From Bactericera cockerelli (Eukaryota > Arthropoda > Insecta > Hemiptera > Triozidae): a stretch of 64,000 nucleotides of DNA. The stretch is taken from positions 1,080,683 to 1,144,682 of the forward strand of contig CM044965.1 of the NCBI GenBank assembly GCA_024516035.1, in the 5' to 3' direction. Positions 34,995 through 47,955 of this stretch are shown piece after piece. Positions within the stretch are counted from its first letter, which is position 1; every line of letters begins with the position of its first letter. The notes below the pieces were generated by a model. It was given only the letters and a program-made list of their open reading frames with translations. It was not told the DNA's origin and made no database searches. The position numbers and the translations under genes were made by a program.

Positions 34995-35200
34995 ATAATA
35001 ATAATATTGCCTTATTCTTTATAATGCCCGATTAGGACTATTAAAGCCCCATTATTCCAGCAGTAAGCCCAAGACATATTATTAGGTGTTACAAATCCCA
35101 AATGGGATGATAACTTGTCATGTCCCACGGGTTTCGAACCATGAACTCTGGAATCTCTGAATTCTCAGAGTGCCGCCTTTACTACTGAGCTACCGGACAG
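34995..35200 (-). repeat. tRNA-derived SINE family B, copy 3
   Basis: Minus strand: (ATT)n tail at left, body attaggactattaaagcccc, B box complement ggtttcgaacc, A box complement actgagctaccgg. Confidence 0.85.
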
Positions 35201-35312
35201 ATGAAGACCAAAATGGAACCAACATCAACTTAAAATAATTAGCCCTCCTCAGAGATAAGATTCAGTATACGAAATTGTCGAAAAAATTTCGTATCCATAA
35301 ATAAGGGTAGTC

Positions 35313-35470
35313 AACTAGTCAAATCCCACCCAATGCATGATATTTTCCTCATTTATTTGAGTTTGAAACCACATAATAATATTAAGACTGAGGTTAGGTG
35401 GTAGAAAATGCTTTAAGCATTAACCTCGCCTGGTGGTGGTTACTTTCCAATAAACAGTGTTATTATTATT
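35313..35470 (+). repeat. SINE family A, 5'-truncated
   Basis: Begins in the B-box region (caaatcccacccaatgcatg), then body and ATT tail. Confidence 0.8.
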
Positions 35471-35582
35471 AATGTTTCATATGGGTAAAAATCCAAGTAA
35501 CTATTCCTTCAGAAAGACAAAATAGTCTTTCATGTAAGCACAATTCACTGGAAAATATTGCTTTGCATAGTAATAAAAAAAC

Positions 35583-35784
35583 ATTCTTTAGTAGAAGGTA
35601 ACCACCAGGCATGGTTAATGTTCAAAGCATTGTCTACCACCTAACCCTCAGTGTCTTATTAATATGTGGTCAAAAACTCAAATTAATGAGGAAAAATTCT
35701 TGCACTGGGTGGGATTCGAACCAACGGATCCCTACGCTACCGGGATTACCAGTCTAGCGCGTTAACCACTTGACTACCAGTGCA
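35583..35784 (-). repeat. SINE family A copy
   Basis: Full head ending ttgactaccagtgca at 35784, with B box complement gattcgaaccaacgg. Confidence 0.9.
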
Positions 35785-36210
35785 TAAGCTTTCAAAACCC
35801 TACACCAAGTAAGTAATCGCCTTAAACAAATCTTCTGTTGGACACAAAGAGTTAATCGCTCTCCTGTCTTTGGTAATCGCTTTCTTAGAAATCTGATAAA
35901 GAATTAATCGACAGTATTAATCAAAGCTTATTTACAGCATCGGGAGATTTAAGATTGTTTCTCGTAATTAAACACAAGGATATTAAATGGGAATAGAGAA
36001 AGAGAATTACCGAGATGAAAAGTGAGCGGATAGGTACACGTCGACTTAGAAACACATGATAATCTCCAAGCATTCAACGTCAGGAGAATGTCTTTTCTAA
36101 CAGTTGGAAAGTATCTCCTACAGTTAGATAGTGAGTAGAATAATAGATTTACTAGATTTTTTTAATAACTTTTAAATACATTTTATTATAAGATTTATAA
36201 TTTTAAGATT

Positions 36211-36380
36211 ATTTTCATTTAATTTAATTGTAAGGTTATTATTTTGTACAAATGGAACTTTTATTTGATTATTTTTATTTAATTTAATTGTGAGGTTATT
36301 ATTTTGTACAAATGGAACTTTTATTTGATTATTTTATTTAATTTAATTGTAAGGTTATTATTTTGTACAAATGGAACTTG
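36211..36380. repeat. tandem repeat, three ~67-bp units
   Basis: ttatttaatttaattgt(a/g)a and ggttattattttgtacaaat and ggaact recur three times with one or two differences. Confidence 0.85.
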
Positions 36381-36474
36381 ATCCGTAAACTCTTCAAAAA
36401 AGAAAGAAGATATAATACACATAATTGAGCACTTCTTCTCTTGGAAGTGTGCCCAAAACAGGTGAAAAGGATTT

Positions 36475-36570
36475 TTTCTGCTCTGTATTTTGGATGTTCG
36501 GGGTCTACTCATACCTTGTGAGGAAAAATGAGTACCTGCTTTTATGAGCAATGACCACTGGTGGAATAAT
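36475..36570 (+). repeat. SINE family D body fragment
   Basis: gatgttcggggtctactcat and gtgaggaaaaatgagta match 19130-19170. The tRNA head is missing. Confidence 0.7.
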
Positions 36571-36643
36571 ATTAAAAATGAGATTTTGGGATATTAAAGA
36601 TTCGAGAAAGTCCTAATATTCTGCGATGCCGACTAAAGAACCG

Positions 36644-36855
36644 TGCACTGGTGGTCAAGTGGTTAACGCGCTGGTCTGGTAATCCAGGTAGCGTAGGGAT
36701 GTGTTGGTTCGAATCCCACCCAGTGCATGAACTTTTCCTCATTAATTTGAGTTTGTGACCACATAATAATAAGACTCTGAGGGTTAGGTGGTAGAAAATG
36801 CTTTGAGCATTAACTTCGCCTGGTGGTTACCTTTTACTAAAGAGTATTATTATTG
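36644..36855 (+). repeat. SINE family A copy, near consensus
   Basis: gcactggtggtcaagtggtt ... ggttcgaatcccaccc ... agtgca shows the tRNA-like acceptor stem, then body and ATT tail. Confidence 0.9.
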
Positions 36856-37872
36856 TATTACAAAATTGTGATAGAATGACACAAATAAAACACATTATTT
36901 TTTTATTATTGTTATCACCAGGAAAACTCCCTAGAAGATGCACACGGAGCAGATGAGTCTCCACTTTCTAATCAACCAACTGCCACACCTTCATCTGGAT
37001 CGTTAGAATATCATTACTGACATAACCCCCATTGAACGCACTATGACCGGTAATGTCATTACAGTCCCCATCGCACTATTACCAGGACAATTATCCTTCT
37101 CCTCACTGAAGGACAGAAGGAAACATCAAGGTTAAATGAAACTAAATGAGGATTCTAATTAATGAATCACCAGGCGTTAACCCGTTGATCCTAGTGTGGG
37201 CTGAAATGGAACACACCGAGTGTTTATACGTATTTTATTTTGTCTCAAATAATACAAGTTGAATACTCAAAGAAGAATTCATCAACAAATAATCCTTATC
37301 CATTCCCTATTGATTTTTTTAGGTACCTATTTCATTTCAAAAAGCCAAGTCTTCTTATAGGTTTGGGTTGCCCATACACCTCAGCCACATTGGGCCCTTT
37401 GTGTGTGGAAAAGTTAGCTTCTTTATCTAATCAAGTTTAAGCTTCAAAAATGAGGTGTAAGAAATATGAATATTTCAAAGTAATTTGTATGTTAACGAAA
37501 GTTGTTAAACACATTATTCAACTCACTATTCATAGTCTCTTCAAAAGCATCATAGATGTGTAAAATACTTTCCACTCAGACAAACACATTAGCCTGTAGT
37601 CTACCCGGGGAAGCATATGGCCGTGTTAACCGATTAATGTTAATTGAATAAAGGAATTTTAGTGAGTATGTGGGTTTTTAGAATTTTTAGTGAGCTCCCA
37701 TCATCGTCAACATCATCTCCATGCGACTAAATATCATCAGTTTAGATGGTAATTAAGTTGAATTCAACCGTTTATTTCGGGTGCCATTTACGGTCGTCTG
37801 GAATGTTCACAGTGACAGGGTGTCCCATAAACATGGGACAGAGTGTCCCAAAAGCTCTCAATCTCGCGTTAC
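36856..37872. other. no gene recognised
   Basis: AT-rich. At 37816 cagggtgtcccataaaca, and nearby acagagtgtcccaaaa, resemble Tc1/mariner-type inverted ends. Confidence 0.4.
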
Positions 37873-38003
37873 TTGATCTACGCTGAAACCGGGACTTGAA
37901 CCACCGACCTCCAGGTTACAAGTCGCCGCCTTATCGATCAAGCTAATACTTTACGTGTCCATGAGTGTGTCATGGGGTGGAAGGATTGATCAAGCTAATG
38001 AGG
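37873..38003 (-). repeat. SINE family C copy, interrupted
   Basis: Minus-strand head complement (gggacttgaaccaccgacct) runs to gatcaagctaat at 37947. That 12-mer is repeated at 37989-38000 after ~40 extra bases, followed by the expected gaggtcggta. Confidence 0.75.
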
Positions 38004-39322
38004 TCGGTAAAGAACACAATTTGACCGTAAGGTCAATGACATCTTTTGGTTTTCCTATTTCGTCTAGAGTCTCTTCATAATAATCAATGAACGCACATAC
38101 GTTACAGTTCAATATGGCCGAGGTTTAATCATAACTTGATAGTACGGAAGTGGATGCCATGTATGGTTACAATGAAGACTAGCAAAAAATAAAACAGCAA
38201 TTATAAATATTATTCCGGTCTTGAAATGATTCTCCTGTGCATAACTTAAGGAGTTACTGTTGTCCTGCACCGCTCAATGATCCTTTAAACAGAAGGATAG
38301 GAAACTGTTGGCGTAATAGGACATCCTCTTTAGAACGGGTGGTCTAACATAATGCTCTGCTCAAATTCATCCACAGTAAATTAGATACTCTCGAAAAATT
38401 AAGAAATGTAAGGAGGTGGTTTTCAGAGCAGTCAGTAGGATGATTATGACAATTGAAAATACTGTAAAACATGATGATCGTGGCAAATACGATGGCGAAA
38501 GTGGTCAAGATAATGGCAGAATAAATGACACTCATGCTGAAATAAGAACATTAGACATTGCGCTTATTAATGATAACGATAGTAGGAAACACTCAAACAC
38601 AGAAAGATGTACATAATGATGGCGTGGAGGAGGAGGAGAGGAAAGAGGAGGAGAAGAAGGAAGAGGAGGAGGAAAATGAAGAGAAGACCATTATGTTGAT
38701 GATGCTAATGCTGATGATGAGATGGAGAAAAAAAGTTGATGCTGATGACAATGAGGATGTTGGTTATGATGAATTAATTAATATTTACGATGACACTTTT
38801 CATTAATTCCAGGACAATGTCTCCGGGCTCCCACACCACAACAATTTGGAATTGAAATAAAAACTGTCAGACACAATCATAATATTGTTGAGAGAATGTT
38901 TCACACCAACCCGCCCCCCAGATGAGTCTGGATATATCTCGATAACACATGACAGGAGATGGTTGAAAAAACAGACCGACAGGGGAGGGAAAGAGAGACA
39001 GGAGAGCGTTTGAAAAACAGTCTGACTGGGAAAGAAGAGAGGCAGGGAGAGAGGAGATAGGTGAAACAAGAGCCTAACATGCGAAAATTGGGGGAAAGTG
39101 AAACAAGTGTAAAGAGATGGTGTGATGAAAAGGGATTTCGGGCCACCAAAGTCTGAGTTGGAAGAGAAGAAAGTTGGGAAATGGAGAGGGAGGGAAAGTA
39201 GTAACAAGTTTGCTGAAAAAAATCAACAGCCCAACTTGTAAGACCAGGAGAGAGTATGAGAAGGAATGACAAGTGACGGTTACAAAAATAAAACACAAAC
39301 TAAAGACAGAGAAGTCAACGTC
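38004..39322. other. no gene recognised
   Basis: GAGGAG/GATGAT-rich stretch at 38620-38770. Minus frames at 38803-39298 are Ser/Leu/Phe-rich low complexity. Confidence 0.45.
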
Positions 39323-39540
39323 GTTGGCGCGATGAATGCACCGGTTTTCGTAGGATTACCGAAGTTAAGCAAGGTGCAGCGTGGTTAAGACTTCGTGATG
39401 CTGGAATTCCGGTCCAACCCAGGCTGGGTGAGGTTAATATGGGTAGCAGGTTTGTGAGATGCCTATGAAGAGAGGGTAACACCCTCATCGTGATATGATC
39501 ATGAAGTTGAAAGCGACGTTAAACCCAAATTAAAAGAAAG
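39323..39540 (+). repeat. 5S-rRNA-derived SINE, copy 1
   Basis: gaatgcaccggttttcgtag, then gattaccgaagttaagcaag and cagcgtggtta match the internal control region of 5S rRNA (A box, intermediate element, C box). A non-5S body (gggtagcaggt ... gaaagcgacgttaaa) shared with the copy at 50285-50430 follows. Confidence 0.8.
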
Positions 39541-39909
39541 ACCGAGAGTGAGAAGAAAGGATTGGTACAATTAATATTGAAGTTAGGAGGAAGAAAATGA
39601 AGTGTTATTGTTGTCAATTGTGAATTTCGCGAATGTGATGAGCCTGATAGGGGTACTCTGCAATTATTCTGTATTGTTTCAATGAAACTGAGCATTAATT
39701 CTATATTGTTTCAATGAAACTGAGCAATTATTCTATGCTGTTTCAATGAAACTGAGCAATTATTCTATATTGTTTTATTACTCAGCCACTTTAAGCCAGT
39801 GGCGGGGTGGGGCCCAGAGAGATACATTCATGAATTTCATGGGGTGATTCAATACTGGAAGTCCAACTAATCCTCAACTTAAGACATAAATATTAGTTAC
39901 ATTATCCAT
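39541..39909. repeat. short tandem repeat, ~37-bp unit
   Basis: tattgtttcaatgaaactga and gca recur at about 39672, 39709 and 39747, ending near 39780. The rest is unremarkable. Confidence 0.7.
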
Positions 39910-40122
39910 GCACTGGTAGTCAAGTGGTTAACGCGCTAGTCTGGTAATCCAGATAGCGTAGGGATCCGTTGGTTCGAATCCCACTTAGTGCATAAATTTT
40001 CCTCTCTCATTTGAGTTTGTGACCACATGATAATAAGACTCTGAAGGTTAGGTGGCAGAAAATGCTTTGAGCATAAAGCTTGCCTGGTGGTTTCCTTCCA
40101 CTAAAAAGTATTATTATTAATA
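39910..40122 (+). repeat. SINE family A copy
   Basis: gcactggtagtcaagtggtt ... ggttcgaatcccactt ... agtgca, body, ATT tail. Confidence 0.9.
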
Positions 40123-40450
40123 TTGACCTACACTGGAAATTTGTGGATTCGCTTCTGCAATAATGGGTGTATTCGGGGAGGATTTTATAACCATTTTTTT
40201 TCTTCTAAACTTTGTAACTTGGTATCATTTGTCATAAAACTTTCTCAATAAATTCCATTCATCATGCGGTTGTTTACATTTCAAAAGTTTGATATCCCTT
40301 TGCGGGGTTGTGGAGGGAGAAACCAATAAAAAAGAGAAAAGGGGGAGAGAGAGAGGGAAAGGGCTACGGAAGAGGGCCCAATATATTATGATGGGGGGGG
40401 GGGGGGGGGGATAAGGAAGGATACATGAACAAACAAAAATATAAATGTAT
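40123..40450. other. AT-rich, poly-G tract
   Basis: G run at about 40393-40410. No gene. Confidence 0.5.
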
Positions 40451-40657
40451 AATAATAATACTCTTTAGTGGAAGGAAGGTAACCACCAGGCGAGGTTAAT
40501 GCTCGAAGCATTTTCTACCACCTAACTCTCAGAGTCTTATTATTATGTGGAAATATTCTCAAATCAATGAGGGCAAAATCATGCACTAGGTAAGATTCGA
40601 CCAACGGATCCCTACACTACCTGTCCAGACTAGCGCGTTAACCACTTGACTATCAGT
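40451..40657 (-). repeat. SINE family A copy
   Basis: ATT tail at left, body ctcgaagcattttctaccac, head ending ccacttgactatcagt. Confidence 0.85.
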
Positions 40658-40954
40658 TAAACACGAAGAACCAGAGAATTTCACTGACGGTGGGTTGAAC
40701 ATAAAGGCAGGTCTCACAGGACCACACAGGACTATGCGTGGTGCTAGTCCTGTGCTATTTAATGACCAAGTCATCAACAACATCGTCACACTAACCATTA
40801 GAGTGCCTCATACATACATTGATACCAACATAAATCCAGACATTCATAATGTGTCAACAAGGGCCGCGCCGGTATGACAAACAGAAACTGTCAAAGCTTT
40901 GCGGCAAGATTACTTCCCAGCATATGTGAAGATATCATCTTAATAATCTCAATA

Positions 40955-41115
40955 TCTTAATAATCTCAATGTTTCAGTAAAGAAATTTTATAAAGGTCAT
41001 TGAGCAAATTCAAGTAATCAGTATTATAAACAGAAAAGTGAGAAGTTGCACTACATGTATATGAATATCAGAACATACCTGGACAGCTGTTTCGAGCTTA
41101 TTTGCTTTCATCAGC
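40955..41115 (+). repeat. dispersed repeat E
   Basis: aagaaattttataaaggtca (matches the reverse complement of 48600-48670) through ctggacagctgtttcgagct (matches the reverse complement of 20030-20110). Confidence 0.7.
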
Positions 41116-41159
41116 AGGTAATAGTTCTGATTATCCATGCCATCATGCTTGTTCAAGTC

Positions 41160-41262
41160 CAACTTACCACTAGTGCTGACACAGGGATGCTGTCAGATAT
41201 AGTTTCCTCTCAGGTTGCTTACCTGGGAACAAAGAAAACAAAATGCATATCCTTAATTTCAA
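41160..41262 (-). repeat. repeat F, exon-like on the minus strand
   Basis: Shares aacttaccac(t/a)agtgct and gcttacctgggaaca ... aaatgcatat with 62585-62690. On the minus strand it has TTTTCTTTGTTCCCAG before and GTGGTAAGT after a ~57-nt core, but the core has stops in all frames. Confidence 0.55.
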
Positions 41263-43021
41263 GCACAAAGTGTATAATTCTGTTGAACTCTTTCAATTAG
41301 TGAGTGAAGTATTTTACTATTTTTTTTTTTGTACTATTTACAATGATTAGAATATTTTATATATACAATTTATATATAAAATTGTATATAAAACCCTAGT
41401 TCTTTAATAAAGAGCTAGAGAGTATGTATGTGGAATTTCTTCTTTGAAAGACCATTGCTATTCTTTAGTGCAGATGAAAAGTCGAGATGTATAGAAATCA
41501 AGAGGAAGTGGTTTGCCCATAACGAATGGCAGTCGTACAGGCAGTCTATAGTAATTTATTTCATCGCGTGCTGCATGCAGCATGCTGAGTATGCAGCACG
41601 TGAAGAGGTAGGCCACCGTCGCATGCCGCATGCTGTTATGCCGCATGGTGTAAGTGTAAGTGAAGTGATAAGGTAAGCTGGTAAGGTGCCTATGGTGTTA
41701 GTAAGGTCGATAATAACAGGATGTTTATTTCCAAGAGTTCTAAGAAATATTTTTTATTTCAACACTATATTTATAATTGTAATGAATTATAATATAACAA
41801 TAACTGAAATGTTTAAAAGATATCAGGTTTTGTATCTAAATTATTAAAGTGATTCATTGCTTTAAAATGGGTGATTTAAGAAAATGATTGTTTCGAGAGT
41901 TTGGCAGAGCAAAGAAAGTGGATGAATTGGGACGCAGTCCTGGGATGGGTACTTTTATGAATATGATAGAGGGTACACACAGAGGTTCTAAGATAAGGAT
42001 AAAAGGTGTACATAATAATGTACGTGTATGATTTGAGTACACTGTACAATTTCCAAACCTTCCTTACATTTTTTGAATGTCTGATAAATAAAATACAAAT
42101 ATAGTACATGGAAAAGAAAGTCATTTAAAAAATTATATATGCACAATGTGTTGAGACAGATAAACATGTCAGTGAAATTCTTTTATTGAATATGTCTTTA
42201 GGAAAATTAGAGAAACACCATTAACTTCATATTGGAAAAAAAACCTTTGTTAAATACATACATAATGTAGGAGCCTTTGATTCAAATGCTGTTGCAAAGA
42301 GAACGGTTAATTCTGCGCTGAAGACTATAGTCAATCAATTCAATCATCATCGACATATTACATGAAAATTCTGAAAAAAATCAAATGTACTCTACCAATG
42401 CTACATGATGATTATGAAGAAGCTAACATTCTATTCATTCAATATCCATTCAGTGATTCAGTTATTACCATGAATTCATTCAACACCTGTCTACAAAATT
42501 GAAGATTTTGAAGAAGCTAAGATTCAATTCATTCAATGTGTCAATATCCATTCAGTCATTACCATGCATTCATTCAACACCTGTCTTCATTTCTCTCTTG
42601 CATAGTCATTAGAGGAAAATGCAACTTATCATGCTCATGACTCATATCTATGGAATGCTCATATCAATAAAAACAATGCAACATATGCGTTTTTGGCAAC
42701 ACTTCTATCGAGAATCATTAACAGAAATATTTCTTCTAACATGACTATCATGATGCAATGACTCATGTTATTTACAAATTTACAACTATTTATGTTGTCA
42801 CTTGAGCCCGACAATTTCGCAGCTCCAAAAATATATTGCCCTTGTATGGCGTTTTTGTTAGATTTTGTTTGTTATTTTGTTAGATTTGTTAGATATTTAA
42901 GAGTAGAAGCGTTGACTATTGAAAGGCAATAGTAACTTTCACCCCAATGTTTTCGACATAGAGACAACAATAGTACCTTAGTAGAGTTGTGATCAAGTAG
43001 AGAATTATATTAGTGTTCTAA
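41263..43021. other. AT-rich DNA with a ~105-bp tandem duplication
   Basis: At 42416-42590 two copies contain gaagaagcta ... attcattcaa ... ccattcag and attcattcaacacctgtct. The remainder, apart from the hairpin at 41567, shows no gene. Confidence 0.6.
41567..41600. other. perfect 10-bp hairpin
   Basis: cgtgctgcat at 41567-41576 pairs with atgcagcacg at 41591-41600. Confidence 0.7.
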
Positions 43022-43075
43022 CTAAAGGGCGGGGTTATTGGTTGTGGTACTCTCTTCCACCCAACCCTTAAACAC
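43022..43075 (-). repeat. LINE 3' tail motif, minus strand
   Basis: Reverse complement reads gggttgggtggaagagagta ... ccgccctttagtt, as at 15366. The minus frame over it (43022-43216) is therefore suspect. Confidence 0.5.
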
Positions 43076-46000
43076 ATCATCAGCGTCAACATTTAAAATT
43101 TTGTTTGAAATCATGACATCATCAATCAGTTGAATATTCGCAATCCTGATGCTGATTCTCAAAGAGACGTCGGAGCTAACACAGACAAGGTCAAACCAAT
43201 CAGAGGTGTTTATCATTCCTATTCATTATAGAGGTTAGCCCAACCGGTGCTAGACATGCTATGGGCAACATTGAGAAGGTCAGAGAAGAAATGGACAGAT
43301 CAATAGCTCCAAATGAAGTATTTTCGGAGACCACAGATTTATTTGCTTGAACTAAGAAGTGGTTGTATAATGGAAAAAAAGAGTGAGCTGGATGATCCAA
43401 TGAGTAACGAAGTAATAATCGTACATAAAAATGGAGAGAGCTAATGTAGTGAGGGCATACTGGACAAATATCAGATTCTTTTCATGCTATGATTGCCCAA
43501 TGAATAGTTCTTTTTCTTTAGTGGTATCTACAAATTAGAGTAGTATTTATGTGAATGTCATTGATGAAAAAAAGGTAAGTAATTCGTGTCATTGAAAAAA
43601 AGTTCAATAAATTATCGGTTTTTTTTTTAGAACCCTAAAATTCGCAGAATCTTGTTATCAAGTACAGACGCTGAATTTGGAGCAACATAAGTTGCAAAAC
43701 TACGTGCAGGTAATGATGGTAATGCTGGTTATGAAGCAACATATCATGCGGTAATACGGGTGATATATCAGGTGGTTCTAGATATATTAAACATATCAAT
43801 GATATAGAAACCTCATTGATAGGTGTTAACGAACCTGTGATGATAACACTGATAACCAATGCCATTGATGCAAGTTACATGCAATTCTAATTAATATAAT
43901 TACTAATAAGTCTAATTACAGAGCATGGAATGGAATATTAATTTACATCCAGCTATCAATATTGATTTCAATATTCCATCTCAATGCTGGATTAATCGGT
44001 CAAAAGCAGACCTAGATCAGAGATATACCAGCCACATGTCGAAAATATCACAACTTTCAAGCAATGAAGAGAAATATACATATTTTAGTTTTGGCAAAAC
44101 CATAATACCTGAATTAGAAGACCCAACATGGTACAGTGGTGCAGGGATGGATAGTTATAGGTATGCAACCTGCAGGTGGTAGATATAGCTGAAACTCCGA
44201 AAAAATCGGTAGTAAGACAGGCTTTTAACTGTCATTCGTATTCTGTAGTGGTTTACTAGCATGTGTACTCATTGTTCTTGAATGTTCTCTACTATAGCAC
44301 TCAGATCATTAGTTATTAGTAAACTCCTGTGCAATTCAGGAATAACACTTGACTGAACACTTGTCACACACACAACAAATCATGTGACGTCACAACTTGG
44401 TTCAGTCAAATAGCAGGCAAGTGTAATAGGAAAACATGTCATGTTAGGTGACATAATTTTCACAAGGGAATACTGTACGTACAATATGTAAGTTGTTCTA
44501 CTCCGAATATATGCTAGTATTTTGGGGATCTCTTGGTGACCATATACAAGGATAAACTGTCCAAAAAATTGCTTTGCTTTATAGATATAGGGAAGGAAAA
44601 AGGGAGAAAACAACAGAAATATGTATATACCTTAACTTCGCCATTCTACATTGCAAATCGCACGCTGAGAAACACTGACTACTTAACGAAACCGCTACTC
44701 AAGTATCCCATTACCATAACACTGGCACTACAGCACGACAGACGACAGGTACACAAGATCCTGAGTCCACCACCATACTTGACAATTGGTAAACAATAGA
44801 TAGTGTTTCAGCACATACTGATAGGTCACTCTGAAAAGGTGAGACAAGGCTTGTATGCCATACTGCACACACTACTCCGTCATTTTGGAAAGGTGCACTG
44901 TGTCATATTGCATTTACAAGGCTATCTATCACTCACGTAACGTACATTGTGTTTCATGTTACACATTCTAACATTTCGAAAAGGTCCTATCTGTGTGGCG
45001 TTGCACATCTGCGTGTCAAGCTGTTAATGGACATCGTGTCATATTGCACAGACAGCAAAACATTGACCAGCCAGATCCTGCCGGATGACGGATCCAGTTT
45101 CATGACATCCTATACTTTGCAACGTCAGCACTAGAGATGCTTCGATATTGAATTCCGCGGTGAAAGATGCAACTAAAAATAAAAATCACAACAAAGTTGT
45201 TAATGAACATGATCGATAGTAGATTTCTTTTATTATCAAGTACCTGAGTAGCTTTAAGAAAGAAAAAAAGAAGAGTAATCTACTCAAGATCAGAGAAGTT
45301 TGATGAACTTTCGATTCGAGAAAATCGCAAACCGTGGTTAACGAGCCAAAATCAAAGACCGTTCAAATTGCTAAAGTAAAACGTAGCAAACTTTTATCTT
45401 TACAATCATGTGTGAATATCAGCACTAATAACCAACTTAATTACCATGAAGAACATAAGGAGAGTATACATAAGGAACCGAAGAGATGTTAACGAGATAG
45501 AAGAGGTGTCTGGTAGGAAGAGATCTAAATAGTGGAAACAGCGATGGATGATGAAATTAGACAAAGAAAGAGAAGACGATGATCAAAATGAATACACCCA
45601 AAAGGAAATAGAAGACTCAAATCAAAACCAGAAACTCAAAGTAGATGAATTTGAGAAGACAAAGAAGAACAGAATTAGGGATTAAAAATAGATCCAGTAC
45701 ATATCTAGATGATGGGAGCCTCTCAGTTCTTCAGGAAGGACTAAATCTTAGATCTGACGAGTCTCCTTGATGATGATGATGAGTTTCCTTCACTTCATAA
45801 TTTGGTTGCCAAGGTTACGAAGGAAGTCATAAGACACTAATTGCATCAGACTTCTTGTTATTCGTCTTTTTGTAAATATTGTGGTATTGTTGAATATAGT
45901 ACTTACTCAGGTAGAATTGTTTGTGAAGGTTTTTTTTTTTTTACAAAACGAGGGTTTTGCTTATAGTTTTTAGTAAGTTTCAGTCACGTAAGTAAATGAG

Positions 46001-46840
46001 TTGGAAACACAAAAAATATACTGCCATAGAATTAGTTAGTAGAACTGCCGCGGTTGGTTTCAGCTGTTATTCTAAAGAATTGAAACAGAATGTACAAAAT
46101 AACAGCGTTGGTCATAGCTGCACCAGAAATCAACTCCTTTTCATGTTGACCCATTAAATCAAGAAATATTGTAACATGTTACCAAAATTGTCTACATACT
46201 CTGCTGAAAACTGTGTACATCAATCAAGTTCTAAAGGTTGTGTCTTACAATGACTTCTCGTAGTAGTAAAATCAACAAGAACTAGTAGGACCATTCAGAA
46301 AGTAAACGACAAATTCGGACGTACGAATTCTAATTCCGTAGAATTGGCATGTTCGCAGAATACATCACGTACACGACCATAAATCTAAACCTACTCAACT
46401 CGTTACAATTTGGTCATACAATGAAAACAATAATGTATTTTACATCCATATTTAGTTTGTCTGACAAAAAGTGATTTTATTTAAATCTAAACAGAAGCAA
46501 TACTTAACATCTTTGCTGTGGGTGTAACCTTATTTGTAAACAAAATAATAAAAGGAATAATAGCAAAAACATAACTTTGGTAGAGTTTATTTGGACCTTA
46601 AACAGCTACAAAGTTAATGTTAATGAATCAGCTGCTTCCCATAATTAGGTAAAAACCTTTCACTGGTACTGATTGGCAGACGACAGTATCGGCGAGTATA
46701 TGATGAATGTCTACGAGTATATCAACAAGGTCCTATTCATCAAACTTGACAGTACTTTAGGTGATGCTGGTGTTATTTCATTTCAATCCGTCTAATAACG
46801 TAACCGCCAAAACCCACCACTAAATCAAAATCATGGAGAA
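43076..46840. other. AT-rich DNA with weak coding hints only
   Basis: At 43236-43332 (+) an acceptor-like tract is followed by VSPTGARHAMGNIEKVREEM ... SETTDLFA and TGA, with no second exon found. At 45446-45685 (+) an 80-codon frame is cut by one TAG at 45530-45532. An 85-codon frame lies at 43925-44182 (+). None has a recognisable motif. Confidence 0.3.
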
Positions 46841-46913
46841 ATAATACTCTTTAGTGGAATACCAGGTTGAGGATAATGCTCGGAGCATTTTCTACCACTA
46901 AACCCTCATTCAT
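46841..46913 (-). repeat. SINE family A tail fragment
   Basis: ataatactctttagtgga and ggagcattttctaccact only. Confidence 0.75.
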
Positions 46914-47880
46914 ATCTTAACAAGGCTTCTATAGTTCGAATCTCATCAACTTTCAAGTTCAGTCAAAACATTACAATCTATCTTTGCCAAGTACAAAACT
47001 TATAGACGCTAGATATAATATTGTATCGTCATCTTCAGACAAAACAACACAGTATCTGTCTAGGTACAAATTTTGTACTTCTTAATGCTCCGAGTACAAT
47101 TTCTATGCTCGGTAGCATTTCCACAGACAAAACATCATTGCTCAACATCGTTATTGGTAGACCGCGATGTTGGAATACTATGATTAGTTTTAATACTATC
47201 ACTATTGTCATTATTGCTACCAAAACAACCACGGAACTACCACAACTACCAACAATAACAAGAATAACATCATTACTTCTGTTTTGACTGTCATCATAGT
47301 CACTATGACCATCTCATTAAGTGTTACTATCATTTTTATCAACATCGTCATTAACATCAACATCGTTACTACCTATGATATTTTCATTACTATTACCAAA
47401 CTTTTGTTATTACTGGTGGCATCATCTCATCGCCATCAAAGTCATCGTCAAAATACCACAACCATCTTTCATCATGATCATCATCACCAAGAGTATCACG
47501 TCGACTGTCATTAGGCTGCGGCTTGTTCACGCACCGGTTGAGACACCGTCCTCGCTACTCACGAGTAGAACATTACAGTGTTGCCACTTCCTAGGAGAAC
47601 TACCGTGTTGCCAAGTCCATAAGCAGTTTTCCAGGTGAAGGACATACAGGTGTTTTTCATATCCATTCTATCATACCACCATTGGACGGTAGTTTTTCAG
47701 CTAAGTATAACGAACCTTCATTCGTTAGGAACAAAAGGCTGATGGTTTCTTTGAAACTTTGATAAAAATTTACAAAAGCTGAAGAGGACTTGGTAAATAA
47801 AGGCGCCACATCCACCAAAAACATCTTCTTCTGGATTAATCACAAACAGTTCTGCGAAGTTGCAAAAGAAGAATAATAAA
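46914..47880. other. CAT/ATC-rich low complexity
   Basis: Trinucleotide-like stretches (atcatcatcacc, accatcat). Overlapping open frames are composition artefacts. Confidence 0.5.
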
Positions 47881-47955
47881 TGTTAGATGGTAGAAAATGC
47901 ATTAAGCAATAACTTTGCCAAGTGGTTCACTACCACTAAAGAGTAATATTACAAT
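47881..47955 (+). repeat. SINE family A tail fragment
   Basis: tgttagatggtagaaaatgc and taccactaaagagtaat. Confidence 0.75.

Noticed and set aside
43076..43400. Two overlapping minus-strand frames and a plus-strand last-exon candidate
   Set aside because: The minus frames run into the LINE-tail motif. For the plus strand, the only phase-compatible upstream segment would need a 26-nt intron, which is too short.
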